Positions 47,635 to 56,488 of a stretch of 64,000 nt of DNA are shown here, piece by piece (within the stretch, counting starts at the first letter, position 1; each line of letters starts with the position of its first letter). Where the stretch lies: NCBI GenBank assembly GCA_900475325.1, contig LS483371.1, positions 124,001 through 188,000 of the forward strand, written 5' to 3'. A model generated the notes under the pieces. That model was given only the letters and a program-made list of their open reading frames with translations. It did not search any database and was not told the origin of the DNA. This DNA comes from Paucimonas lemoignei (GTDB lineage Bacteria > Pseudomonadota > Gammaproteobacteria > Pseudomonadales > Pseudomonadaceae). The position numbers were made by a program, and so were the translations under genes.

Positions 47635-48188
47635 TAGATTCCTTCCTTATTGAGTACGATTGCCGTTCGGATAGATAAACTTGCCGTGACTAAAACTACA
47701 CAAATCAAAAACCAGAAGCTGATTGTTTTTTTCAGCTCTAGCGAGCTTAATGTCGTTTCAAGGCTACACGTAAATCTAGCGCTGGTTGGTTTCAGCGTTT
47801 GCCCCTTAGAGTTCTCAATTTGATATACAACGTCTTCCTTCATCCAAGCAGTAATTTCTTCACCACTCTTGATATTTGACTTCTGAGGATCTAAGGTTGA
47901 ACACATACCTAGCACCATTGTGCGCTTCGCCCCCTGCACAAGTTCCACACGTTGGATTTCTTTTGACCTATCCAAAGGCTCGGTTATTAGTACAGCTTTA
48001 TTAATGACCAACTCAGCTTCGCTAGGAGTTGATATAACATCGTAAATATGTATCGCCGACGATATAGGAATCAAGAGAGCAAACATTACTAGCAGGCTTA
48101 GCATCAACCTATGCCGCTCTGGTTTTTTATAAAGCAAAGAAAATAAAAGCCACTTATTTTTTTTTAGATCTATGAGCTTTACGTCCAT
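47634..48188 (-). CDS. Two-helix membrane protein paired with the RTX gene
   Basis: A 184-residue protein with membrane helices at residues 30-50 (LMLSLLVMFALLIPISSAIH) and 158-178 (FWFLICVVLVTASLSIRTAI), and a periplasmic-type loop with two Cys (MCSTLDPQ, RFTCSLE). It precedes the RTX gene, and its stop codon overlaps the RTX start as TAATG, so translation is coupled. Candidates are an immunity protein or a surface/retention partner. No homologue recognised. AT-rich like its neighbour. Confidence 0.75.
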   Translation of the reverse strand: MDVKLIDLKKNKWLLFSLLYKKPERHRLMLSLLVMFALLIPISSAIHIYDVISTPSEAELVINKAVLITEPLDRSKEIQRVELVQGAKRTMVLGMCSTLDPQKSNIKSGEEITAWMKEDVVYQIENSKGQTLKPTSARFTCSLETTLSSLELKKTISFWFLICVVLVTASLSIRTAIVLNKEGI

Positions 48189-48424
48189 TTACGGCTGGAT
48201 TCCTTTTTTAATTTTTCCTGTGCATCTAACAAATGAGCACAGCATCAAAAATCCTTAGAATTTTTATGCGTGCTCCGCCTTAAAAACGTATCTATTTTGT
48301 ATCAAGCTTTTAGCAAATTATTCTGAAAAATGGGACTCCCAAAATCGTAACTTGATGTTACAGAGGCTGAACTTTTTTAAAGTGGCTGGGTATATCGACC
48401 GGCACTTGCGACTTTAGTGGGGTG

Positions 48425-48770
48425 GCGTGACCGGAGTTCAGTTGCGGCCGCTGGGCGATGCGCTGCGCGAAGTAGTACTTGGCCAACAAGTCATCGACGC
48501 AGATGAAACACCGGTGCAGATGCTCATGCGCGGCGCAAGTTCTTCGAATTGCATGCCCCCAACAAGAGCCAGCTCTCCGAGCAGACTTCGCGCTACATCC
48601 AGTCGCTTTACGAAATCGAGAGCGAAGTCCAGGACCTGGTACCGGCTTTATAGCGCCGGATACGGCAACGAAAAGCCGTACCGGTGATGTCCATGCTGCA
48701 TGCTTGGATGATCGCCCAGCGCGATCTCGTGCCGAAGGCTTGGCTAGCCGGCCTGATAGTGGAGGATAAG
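48425..48770 (+). pseudogene. IS66-family transposase remnant in several frames
   Basis: Three fragments in different frames reproduce conserved IS66 TnpC sequence: GVQLRPLGDALREVVLGQQV then DADETPVQML, FELHAPNKSQLSEQTSRYIQ with YEIESEVQDL, and MLHAWMIAQRDLVPKA. The order is right but at least two frameshifts and a stop break the frame. No terminal repeats were identified. It is a decayed insertion sequence. Confidence 0.85.
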
Positions 48771-49024
48771 GCGTCGAGTAATTCCCCATCTTGGCTAGAG
48801 CCGTTGGCGCGTGACTCCGTTGCGCATAGAGAAAGCCTCCGAGTGTCGACAAAGGAGACCTACGATCAGAAGGTCAATCGCCGTTTCGCCGCGATATCTG
48901 ATCTCGTTGTTCGGCTCGAAGAGATACTTTCCAGCGATAACCCAGACGCCGTTATCAACGGTCACGCGAAGGCCTCTACCGTGAACATTATTACGGATAG
49001 CCCCCCACGGACAGGACGCCTCAA
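48771..49024 (+). other. Tail of an open frame after the IS66 remnant
   Basis: The frame of the third IS66 fragment stays open to 49028, encoding a charged helical stretch VNRRFAAISDLVVRLEEILS. It is probably a chance continuation but could be a small gene fragment. I make no functional call. Confidence 0.35.
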
Positions 49025-49563
49025 GTGAATCGCCAATTACTCACCGCCCTCATCGCCACCTCGCTGGCCTGGTCCAGCGCACACGCTGGCTACTGGAAAG
49101 ACGCAAACGGCAACCCCACCCCCGATACTGAATCACGAAAAACCGTTGATGAGTTTGGTGGGTCGCTGTTGCTCACTGCCGATCTGGATTGGGAAAAAAG
49201 TGGAATACATCACCTGAAACGGTGCCCCACTTTCAGGAGACGAGCGTTGTAACTCAGGGGCAAACACTGTTCACGTTGATTTTCCTGGCCAATCCGAAGT
49301 CGAACGCAAATCAGGAAGCCAACGTAACCTGCCATTTGAAGGTGACCAAGCCGGACGGTTCGCTGGTGATGGATCAGAAAGCGGTGGTCTGTCTTCAACA
49401 GCGGCCGGCGGGCAAGCCCAGGAACCTTTATCTCGCAGCTCCAATGATCGCGTTCAGTAGGGAACCCGACGGCCCTAGAGGGGTTTGGAAGGTGGAAGTG
49501 AGAGTTAAGGATAATGTTCGCAATGTTGTGCTGCCATTGAATGCTGCGTTTACGCTGAAGTAG
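49025..49563 (+). pseudogene. Secreted protein gene with frameshift in an A-run
   Basis: The first part from GTG 49025 has a signal peptide (MNRQLLTALIATSLAWSSAH) and ADLDWEKS, then goes out of frame. The continuing part in the next frame reads KKWNTSPETVPHFQETSVVT and ends in the typical NVVLPLNAAFTLK. If one A is added to the GGGAAAAAAGTGG run near 49191-49202, the frame is restored as WEKKWNTSPETVP. It is either a true single-base loss or a homopolymer error. The family is a conserved periplasmic one of unknown function. Confidence 0.7.
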
Positions 49564-49655
49564 CGGCCTGCGGGAGTTGAAAGTGGCGTGATGGTGAAGA
49601 CGCAGGCTTGATTGCACTGCGGGACGATATCACCGTGATTGACCGAGATGGGGCG

Positions 49656-49712
49656 AGAGCAATCTGTTGGAACGGGCCGCTTTTGGCCGAAAGCGGACCT
49701 TTCTGATATCAG
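49656..49712. repeat. Dispersed intergenic motif next to the transposition genes
   Basis: GGAACGGGCCGCTTTTGGCC followed by GAAAGCGGACCTTT. It belongs to the same type of element as near 40433. Confidence 0.5.
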
Positions 49713-51163
49713 TCACTAGCATCTAATCGAACATGGGTAGCCGAGTGTCCCGGAACCCAGTAATCAACCGTCTCAAGCTTTACATTGAAGCCCTCTTTAC
49801 CAAGCACTGTAAAAGGGACGTACACCAATTTCTTTTTGTTCACTCGGCGCACACCATGGAAGTGCATCAGCGCTGTTTTGATCCAGGTGCGTTCAAATGC
49901 CTTCCCATCCCCGCCGCTAGCGATCATCGCGCTCAACTCGTTCTCTAGCCTCTGCGTTCTAGCATGCGCCTTAGCCCGATCACTTACCGTTAATTCGAGA
50001 CCCAAATTATGAGTTCGATTCAGGTAGCTCACGAATCCCTGCGCCGCCGCTTTTTGGCCCGGCACCAGTGTCATATATCTCGTGAAAGTTTTTTGTGTTG
50101 GAACTGCATCAAAGGTTGCAGATGCAGTTTTAAGCACTCCTTTGGCTGCTCGGAGCGCGAGTCGAATTGATCGGAAAGTCGTGCTGCCTTCACCTTGCTT
50201 TGATAGCAGATAAGACCGGTAGCCCAGCAGCATTTTTGACGCGGTGCCGTCAGGCAGCGAATTAATCAACTCATCAATCCTCCGCTTTTCAGAATGCTCT
50301 TCCCGTAGCGCGTCATCGGCCACCACCCCATAACGCTCTTCTAGCCAGAGCATTGGCGTTTGCATCCGACGCAAGCCGTCAGCTTGGAAGTGGCCGAGTA
50401 GAGAGACATAGGGAGGAATCCCAGTGCTTTGGGTTTCCAGAAATCTGAAGAATGGGAGATAGCTTTTTAGCTTTAGGAAGGCTTTGTGCGCGCCCATATG
50501 CTGGTCGAGCCATATGCAAAACTTGTCGAATAAGTTTCGCGTGTGTGCTTGATCTAACAGCTCTCTACACACCCTAGCTCGGCGATGAAAAGCGGCTTTC
50601 CAGGCGCAGGATTCACAATCCTTCTTTCGACCTGCAGGCATTGATTCGCCACAGGAAGCACAACTGATACTTCCTTGCTCTACGCAGGCTTTGCAACGCA
50701 TATGCCCATCAGGTCCACATAGAAGCTTTCGGTGACGTCGGCAGCAGGGACAGGTCGCTGAACTTTTTCTCACACATTTGGGGCAGCATCGGGCACTCGC
50801 GTCGATGCTAAGCACACGTGTCAGCCGGGTAGAAAGTGTTCCGCATTGGTCGCATGGTTCAGGCGCCCGAAAGTGGTGAGCGCAACTGTTACATGCCGGC
50901 CCATCGGGCGTGATCATACCCACGGGCCGTCCGGTCCGATTACAACGTACGCAGGCTACGGATAGCTCACATTGACGGCATTTGGCGCTTTCATGGAACA
51001 CCGGCAATCTTGCGAAATTACCACAACCTGAACAAAGTAAGCGCTTGAATAGTTTCGGGTAGCAGGTCCCACAAAAACGTCGTCCACCATGAGTCCTTTT
51101 GGCTTTGGCCATGGGCCTCTGGCATTCATCACACCGCATCGGTGTCGGCTGGGCGACCGTCAT
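49709..51163 (-). CDS. tnsF: TnsF-like comM target selector (zinc knuckles plus inactive recombinase fold)
   Basis: A 484-residue protein, last of the overlapping tns run. The first 190 residues hold about twelve CxxC pairs, such as CDEC, CGTC, CSGC, CRQC, CPKC, CASC and CESC, so several zinc ribbons are likely. The remainder has an integrase-like core-binding region (QAHTRNLFDKFCIWLDQHMG, about 205) and a C-terminal helical domain ending WVPGHSATHVRLDASD. The catalytic Arg, HxxR and nucleophile Tyr of tyrosine recombinases are not recognisable. This matches TnsF, reported to target Tn6022-like elements to comM through an inactivated recombinase domain. The insertion here is in comM, as expected. 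Assigned from memory of the family. Confidence 0.75.
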   Translation of the reverse strand: MTVAQPTPMRCDECQRPMAKAKRTHGGRRFCGTCYPKLFKRLLCSGCGNFARLPVFHESAKCRQCELSVACVRCNRTGRPVGMITPDGPACNSCAHHFRAPEPCDQCGTLSTRLTRVLSIDASARCCPKCVRKSSATCPCCRRHRKLLCGPDGHMRCKACVEQGSISCASCGESMPAGRKKDCESCAWKAAFHRRARVCRELLDQAHTRNLFDKFCIWLDQHMGAHKAFLKLKSYLPFFRFLETQSTGIPPYVSLLGHFQADGLRRMQTPMLWLEERYGVVADDALREEHSEKRRIDELINSLPDGTASKMLLGYRSYLLSKQGEGSTTFRSIRLALRAAKGVLKTASATFDAVPTQKTFTRYMTLVPGQKAAAQGFVSYLNRTHNLGLELTVSDRAKAHARTQRLENELSAMIASGGDGKAFERTWIKTALMHFHGVRRVNKKKLVYVPFTVLGKEGFNVKLETVDYWVPGHSATHVRLDASD

Positions 51164-52278
51164 CGTTGTAGCTTCCTAAGCAATCTGTGCCATCTCATCA
51201 TTACATTCTTGTGGGATCGTGGCGCGTCGTCCTGATGCCGCTCTTTCTCCACAGGCTGTCGACTTCTAAGAGCAGTCTCCAGGTCCTCGAGAGGCCCTGG
51301 AGACTCCTCCCAAGGCGATAGCAGTAATGACGGGGCAACAGAATTGTGAGCTGCCGCCTCTACAAACCGTTCCGGCCCTGCTTGTAATATAAGCCAGACA
51401 CTGGATAGGAGGTGAGCACGTTCTTTCGGAGTTAGGTATTCAAATGGAAGTCCTGTGGCAGGAGCGGTGAAGTCATCAAGATTTATGCCCAAGCAGTTGA
51501 AGAACCTTTTTGTACCAGAACTACGTGCTCTTGCGGCCGAGCGCAGTGCTCCCAGCATCCATTTGCTGAGGTGGAACCAGTCGGATATTGAAAGGACATC
51601 ATGCCCGTAATATTGAGGTTTTCCCGCGAACAATCCGTCAGCGGCGTTTTGAAAGACCAGAGCGTCACAAACAGACGCTTCACTCGATGCCAGTTTGAGT
51701 TCAAATTTGCAGCGATGACATCGGGCGAGATCAATCTCTGGCGGCATGATCAAGTGGGGGCATAGCGGAGCGTCACAACATTCGCAACGATCAACCAATG
51801 TCGTGTGGTGAATCGTACACGCTGTGTGCCACGCCAGTCGGCTTTCTATTGGGTAGTAGGGAACACTGTCTGAAAAGCATTTTGGGCAGTACTGCAAACC
51901 TCCACACCGCCGTCGGCTACGATTTCCCAAGCAGAGGATCCATGGCGCAATCGCCTTGGGAAACCCTTGGGCGCCACTCAACGCGCTATAAATTGGACCA
52001 AGAGTAGATTCTTCGAGTTGGCAGGCAGCTAGGCCTGATGACATCGCTAAAAGCGTCAGCTCCTCGTTGTTCAACGTCCTGTCGAGGTCGCGACACCATG
52101 GCCGCTTGCCAGGCCATAATTCATTGGTAAGCGTAGTTGGATCACATCCCAAAACCAGCGCGCTCCTCACTAACCAGGATGAGATGATCTCATCCTGCAG
52201 GAGTGGCGGGACGATAGGCCAAGCGGGTGCTAGAGGACTCGCACTCGGGTGCCATCTGTGCCTGTTGGGCGCATCCAT
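51160..52278 (-). CDS. TniQ/TnsD-family protein
   Basis: A 372-residue TniQ-family protein. The N-terminal TniQ signature PLLQDEIISSWLVRSALVLG is clear, followed by zinc-finger-type residues in QYCPKCFSDSVPYYPIESRL, the LAWHTACTIHHTTLVDRCEC stretch and CRCKF-like CHRCKFELK. TniQ proteins link the target-DNA recogniser to the TnsC ATPase. It is shorter than Tn7 TnsD (about 500) and may be an adaptor to the TnsF-like protein. It overlaps tnsC by 49 bp and the tnsF-like gene by 4 bp. Confidence 0.88.
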   Translation of the reverse strand: MDAPNRHRWHPSASPLAPAWPIVPPLLQDEIISSWLVRSALVLGCDPTTLTNELWPGKRPWCRDLDRTLNNEELTLLAMSSGLAACQLEESTLGPIYSALSGAQGFPKAIAPWILCLGNRSRRRCGGLQYCPKCFSDSVPYYPIESRLAWHTACTIHHTTLVDRCECCDAPLCPHLIMPPEIDLARCHRCKFELKLASSEASVCDALVFQNAADGLFAGKPQYYGHDVLSISDWFHLSKWMLGALRSAARARSSGTKRFFNCLGINLDDFTAPATGLPFEYLTPKERAHLLSSVWLILQAGPERFVEAAAHNSVAPSLLLSPWEESPGPLEDLETALRSRQPVEKERHQDDAPRSHKNVMMRWHRLLRKLQR

Positions 52279-53123
52279 TGGTTTTTCTCGAGCAGGCGCC
52301 GATCAATTACTTCAGAGCCTGACTGGATAGCTTCTTTTGCGCACTCTCGTAGCAAATACTCAATGTTGCCAGTGATGCCGTCGGAGATTGCGCATATTAA
52401 AGTCGTCAGCTCTGGCGAATATAGCTTCGAAGGATGTTTTAGAGGTAGTGCGGACTCAAAGCTCTTCAAAAAGCCTTGAAACTCTGCGTTCGCTGTCCAG
52501 TTAGGGAGCGACACGACTTCAAACCTGCTCGCATACTGGGGGTCAAGTGTCAGCAAGCTCAACGCATTCCGTGTGCCTACGAGAACCAAGGGTATCCGAA
52601 GTGTATTTGCGAGCATCTTCAACTCGTTCATCAAATCCATTCGCCTTGCATTCGACCCGTTATTCACCGTGTGGATCTCGTCGATGATGAGCATTCGCGT
52701 GCGCGCATCGCGGATCAGGTGCATGGCTTGATGTCGAAGCTTGGCAAGCGGGGCACCAGGGTTATGAGGCGCCCAAAACTGAGTCAGGATAGCGTTGTAG
52801 AGCTCTCTTTCATCAGGCTTATGGACTTCCGCGCAGAGGATCGGGCGAATGCTTATACCCTCATCACTAACGTAAGACTCTCCTGCTATGTCTTTGAAAC
52901 GACTTATAACCGTGGTCTTCCCCGAGTTAGACGCGCCTACCACCATTAGATTTGGCATTCTCGGACGCTCCGGTTTTCTCATAAGACCACCGAGAATATC
53001 CATGAGCTTGCTGGCTGCCCTATAGTCAACCCAGCGTGGTTCGTCCAAGAATTCGATACGCTGGATATCTGTCATTTTCATGACATCTCTGAATGCCGGC
53101 GCTACATGAGTATAGTCAGTCAC
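52230..53123 (-). CDS. tnsC: TnsC/TniB AAA+ ATPase
   Basis: A 297-residue AAA+ ATPase of TniB/TnsC type. Walker A is VVGASNSGKTTVISRFKD (about residues 60-77) and Walker B RMLIIDEIHTV (about 143-153). Sensor-like VLVGTRNALSLL follows. It bridges target selectors and the TnsAB transposase, with ATP-dependent filament formation on DNA. Starts with GTG overlapping the tnsB stop (GTGA). Length resembles TniB rather than Tn7 TnsC (555 residues). Confidence 0.92.
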   Translation of the reverse strand: MTDYTHVAPAFRDVMKMTDIQRIEFLDEPRWVDYRAASKLMDILGGLMRKPERPRMPNLMVVGASNSGKTTVISRFKDIAGESYVSDEGISIRPILCAEVHKPDERELYNAILTQFWAPHNPGAPLAKLRHQAMHLIRDARTRMLIIDEIHTVNNGSNARRMDLMNELKMLANTLRIPLVLVGTRNALSLLTLDPQYASRFEVVSLPNWTANAEFQGFLKSFESALPLKHPSKLYSPELTTLICAISDGITGNIEYLLRECAKEAIQSGSEVIDRRLLEKNQWMRPTGTDGTRVRVL

Positions 53124-55036
53124 CAGACATCTCCGAATGTACCAACGTCATCGATGGACAATAGCCCTGAGGGAGCAGGAATTGCGGGCGAATTTGGTTT
53201 TGGAGTAGCTCTAGGCTCAGGCCTGGCTGGCGTCGTCTGTTTCGAGTTGTTCTTACGTTTCTGAACGCTCCTGCGTGCCGATTTCGTACTCGCAGCAGCC
53301 TGGATTTCCTGTTGCCTGTTTTCATCCATAAGCCGTTCGATCACCGCCTCGTTGACAGCGTCTAACCCCTCTTTCCTAGCTTTCCTTTTGGCGTTCACGT
53401 ATTCAGCAACAGTTGCGCCTGGGTAGTGGGCACGAATAATTGGTACCTCGAAGTATTCCTTCAGCGATGGGTCATAAAACCAAATTCTATTGATGTCTCG
53501 GGGATCCCGACGGAATAAGAATGTGCGGGCCTTTCCAGTCTTCTGATCTTTAGCGCCCACCCATGGACGCAGAGCCTCGGCAAAATACATAGCGTCCATC
53601 TCTACCCCATATGGATTTATGGTCCGGCGCGACACTGGGAGGAAGTCGAGCTGGAACGTCCAGGGGTTGGCGACCCGCGGCGGGAGAGGCAGTATCGCCG
53701 TCGATTCGCGATCGCCAAAGAACGCTACATTCCACTTTCTGATTGGCGCCATACCAATCTCTTGGTGGTATTCATTGTTGTATTTGATGATATTTCTAAC
53801 AAGTCGGGTTTCATACTCGTCAAATGTGTAGATAGCCTTTTTCTCGGAGTCGTACCCCTGCCGCTCAGTCGTATTGCTAAACGTTGTGCCTTTGTCCAGC
53901 TTGTTTATGCCCGAAAACGTGCCCATTAAGCGCTCGATTTTTGCCCCCCAGTGAGGAGTCTTGCGAGGGCGAAACTCACGCTTGATATCATGATTAGAGC
54001 AAGACTGAATAAGGTTGTGCGCTTTGAAATCAGAGCCATTGTCGGTGTGCACAGTCACAGGCTTCCCCCAGACGGGCCATTCGGTATCCACGCCATGAAG
54101 GGCGAGCCAGTTTTCCTTTGGCAGTATGGAGTGCACCAAGCACATTGCGACTGACACGGCCGAAGGCGCGCTCATCGACAGGAAGTATCCAGTGATCATT
54201 CTTGAGTAGACGCAGATAGCAAGGGTCAGCCAAGGTCTGCCTATGGGTCTCCTGTGAACGTCATCCACGATGATCATATCTGCGGGGGTATGGTCGATCT
54301 GCACGATCTCGAGTGGATACTCGGTGTGAAGTCCGCCGGGGCGGGGATCATATTTGTTCCCAGCGAGCTCTTTGTATCCTCGTGCTCGTAAGACTTCCCT
54401 ATCCGGTAGTTTCTTGATTCGTGCGCGAACGGTGTCGCTGTTGGGAGGGGCCAGCTTCTTAGCTTTACACAGCCTCTTAATCTCTTTAACCGTAGCCGCC
54501 ACTGAATAGCGCTGATCGGTTAAGTAAAATGTATCGATCCCTTCTTTCATGACTTCTTCGACATCGTCAGAAATTCGCTGACGCCCCTTTGCCCATCCGC
54601 GTTTGAAGGGGATAAGCGCAGTGACTTCGCCATACTCCTTGTACCTGTTCAGCCACCTGTAAACGGTCACAAAGTTGACGCCAGCCTCTCTCGCTCTTTG
54701 CTCGACAGCCGCTTTGGTTTGGCCGTTGAGCGTTAGAAGCGGAGATATTATCGACAAACGCTTTTGGGCCTCGGCCCACTCTTCGGTGCCTATATCCTCT
54801 AGGTCGTGATTTATGTAGAGCCCTTTCACCTTTTCGGCGAGTACTGGTTTGAGTTCAGCAATGCGTAAAACCTTCGCCCGCCCACTCTCCACGTTCATCC
54901 CCAAGACCGTCTGATAGTCGAGCACTTGGGTGATCCGATAAATTTCCTTTTGGTAGCAAACCATCTCCCCCACCGCGAGGCGGATGAATGAGCGATCTAC
55001 CTTGATGCCCTTCGGGATTTCATCAGTAGCGTCCAT
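53120..55036 (-). CDS. tnsB: TnsB DDE transposase
   Basis: A 638-residue integrase-core transposase that binds the end repeats, cuts the 3' ends and joins them to the target. The catalytic triad is visible: Asp in VQIDHTPADMIIVDD (about 249), Asp in VTVHTDNGSDFKAHNL (about 331) and Glu in WGAKIERLMGTFSGINK (about 367), with 35 residues between the last two. Helix-turn-helix DNA-binding regions precede (about 100-230). The C-terminal 100 residues are basic, probably the TnsC-interacting tail. Its ATG overlaps the tnsA stop by one base. Confidence 0.94.
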   Translation of the reverse strand: MDATDEIPKGIKVDRSFIRLAVGEMVCYQKEIYRITQVLDYQTVLGMNVESGRAKVLRIAELKPVLAEKVKGLYINHDLEDIGTEEWAEAQKRLSIISPLLTLNGQTKAAVEQRAREAGVNFVTVYRWLNRYKEYGEVTALIPFKRGWAKGRQRISDDVEEVMKEGIDTFYLTDQRYSVAATVKEIKRLCKAKKLAPPNSDTVRARIKKLPDREVLRARGYKELAGNKYDPRPGGLHTEYPLEIVQIDHTPADMIIVDDVHRRPIGRPWLTLAICVYSRMITGYFLSMSAPSAVSVAMCLVHSILPKENWLALHGVDTEWPVWGKPVTVHTDNGSDFKAHNLIQSCSNHDIKREFRPRKTPHWGAKIERLMGTFSGINKLDKGTTFSNTTERQGYDSEKKAIYTFDEYETRLVRNIIKYNNEYHQEIGMAPIRKWNVAFFGDRESTAILPLPPRVANPWTFQLDFLPVSRRTINPYGVEMDAMYFAEALRPWVGAKDQKTGKARTFLFRRDPRDINRIWFYDPSLKEYFEVPIIRAHYPGATVAEYVNAKRKARKEGLDAVNEAVIERLMDENRQQEIQAAASTKSARRSVQKRKNNSKQTTPARPEPRATPKPNSPAIPAPSGLLSIDDVGTFGDVW

Positions 55037-55704
55037 TAGAGAGTCACCGACACTTCAAGAAAATCATCAATTTTCCTGCTTATGTCACAGTCGAGTTGGC
55101 GGTTGGCGATGAGGTGAAAAATGTGCGACGTGCCCAGCGCCTCAGATCCTGTGAAATGCAAAGCCACGAGATAGTGGATCGGTGCTGCTCCCATGAACTC
55201 GACCGTTTGAATCACTGCGTCCAAATCCTCTTTGGCGTAATCCGCACGCTTGAAGCGTTCAAGGAACTGTATGTTCTTCAGCGACTGCCCTCTGATTCTA
55301 GACTCGTCGTAGATATGAAAACGCCACCCTTGTGCCCTGGCATAGCTCCACGCCGCTTTCCACTTAGGCAAGTACTCGCGCCAGCTTTCCCGCCAGTTTT
55401 CTTCCGGTTTGACCTCTACCAGCATGGGGGGGATTTCCGCTCGGCCTTTGAAGCGGACCAAGAAGTCAGGGGTGTACGTGTATGAACGGCCATTCCGGGC
55501 AACGAAGTCTAGAGTCACTGGCTGAGATACCACGGACACGACTTCCCTGCTGAAATCCATTCGCGCAATGAAGTCGCGCTCAAGCGCCGACTCGAATGCA
55601 ACGCCTTCTCCGCGAAAAGCGTACACGCCTGAGAGGCTGCGATGCGTAGATTTAATACGCCTAGCAACAGAGAATTTAGGCTGTTTGCAGCTATTTGTGT
55701 CCAT
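55036..55704 (-). CDS. tnsA: TnsA endonuclease
   Basis: A 222-residue restriction-fold nuclease that cleaves the 5' ends of the element, making cut-and-paste movement possible. The likely active site is Glu in AFESALERDFIAR (about 34), Asp in YTPDFLVRFKG (about 76) and the Lys in LVEVKPEENWRES (about 90), a PD-(D/E)xK arrangement. The region SREVVSVVSQPVTLDFVARN supports the TnsA family. ATG 55704 is preferred; upstream in-frame codons lie inside the transposon end with TnsB-type sites. Confidence 0.9.
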   Translation of the reverse strand: MDTNSCKQPKFSVARRIKSTHRSLSGVYAFRGEGVAFESALERDFIARMDFSREVVSVVSQPVTLDFVARNGRSYTYTPDFLVRFKGRAEIPPMLVEVKPEENWRESWREYLPKWKAAWSYARAQGWRFHIYDESRIRGQSLKNIQFLERFKRADYAKEDLDAVIQTVEFMGAAPIHYLVALHFTGSEALGTSHIFHLIANRQLDCDISRKIDDFLEVSVTL

Positions 55705-55817
55705 ATTTCGGCCGTTTGCGCCTATTAATCGTATTTGGTTGCATATTTGACTCAAAAATAATACGACGGAATGCGGCCTGCAAGCCAAACTGGTTGCATT
55801 AATTACCGAATGTCACA
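55682..55817. repeat. Right transposon end with about four TnsB-type sites
   Basis: Terminal ATGTCACA at 55810-55817 is the inverse of the left TGTGACAT. Inside, related sites lie at 55682-55694 (TGTTTGCAGCTAT), 55713-55725 (CGTTTGCGCCTAT), 55736-55746 (TGGTTGCATAT) and 55791-55803 (TGGTTGCATTAAT). Their shared core TTGCA.. reads TGCAA in the other direction, as at the left end. Confidence 0.8.
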
Positions 55818-55822
55818 GAGGC
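55818..55822. repeat. Target-site duplication, right copy (GAGGC)
   Basis: GAGGC directly follows the ATGTCACA terminus, duplicating the five bases at 20274-20278. Confidence 0.95.
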
Positions 55823-56470
55823 AGCCGTCCACAGCCTGGCGAAATCACCCTTGCTCACCATGGGGTGTTGTTTCTGGATGAGCTGCCGGAGTTTGATCGC
55901 CGGGTGCTGGAAGTCCTTCGCGAGCCCATGGAATCAGGGCATATCGTGATTTCCCGTGCGCGGGATCGGGTACGGTTTCCGGCGCGCTTTCAGCTGGTCG
56001 CGGCGATGAACCCCTGCCCTTGCGGCTATCTGGGTGAGCCCACCGGGCGCTGCCGTTGTTCTACCGAGCAGATTCAGCGCTATCGCAACAAACTGTCCGG
56101 GCCGCTGCTGGACCGCATCGACCTGCACCTGACGGTGGCGCGGGAGGCCACCGCCTTGAACCCTGGCACACAGACAGGCGACAGCACCGCCAGCGCTGCC
56201 GTTGTCGTCGCCCAAGCCCGAGATATTCAGAATCAGCGCCAGGGTTGCGCCAACGCCTTTCTCGATTTGCCTGCCTTGCGTAAGCATTGCGCCTTGTCCA
56301 GCGCCGATGAAGCCTGGCTGGAAACCGCTTGCGAGCGTTTGACCCTGTCCCTGCGCTCGGCCCATCGCCTGCTTAAAGTGGCCCGCACCCTGGCCGACCT
56401 GGAACGTGCCGAAGCCATCAGCAGAAGCCATGTGGCCGAAGCGCTGCAGTATCGGCCGGCGACTGCTTAA
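55823..56470 (+). pseudogene. comM: comM 3' part (Walker B to stop), separated by the transposon
   Basis: The C-terminal 215 codons of ComM. Starting AGC CGT CCA CAG the frame continues directly from GGC at 20276-20278: SRPQPGEITLAHHGVLFLDE. Walker B is GVLFLDELPEFDR, sensor 1 is VAAMNPCPCGYLGEPTGRCR and the arginine-finger-type RCSTEQIQRYRNKLSGPLLD follows, then the Mg-chelatase C-terminal domain. Combined length with the 5' part is 497 residues. An internal ATG (56412) might be used but would give no functional enzyme. Confidence 0.95.
56392..56462. repeat. Direct repeat, copy 1: end of comM
   Basis: The last 71 bp of comM before its two final codons; it is repeated at 57389-57459 with three mismatches. 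Confidence 0.9.
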
Positions 56471-56488
56471 CGTCATAGCAAACCGAGT

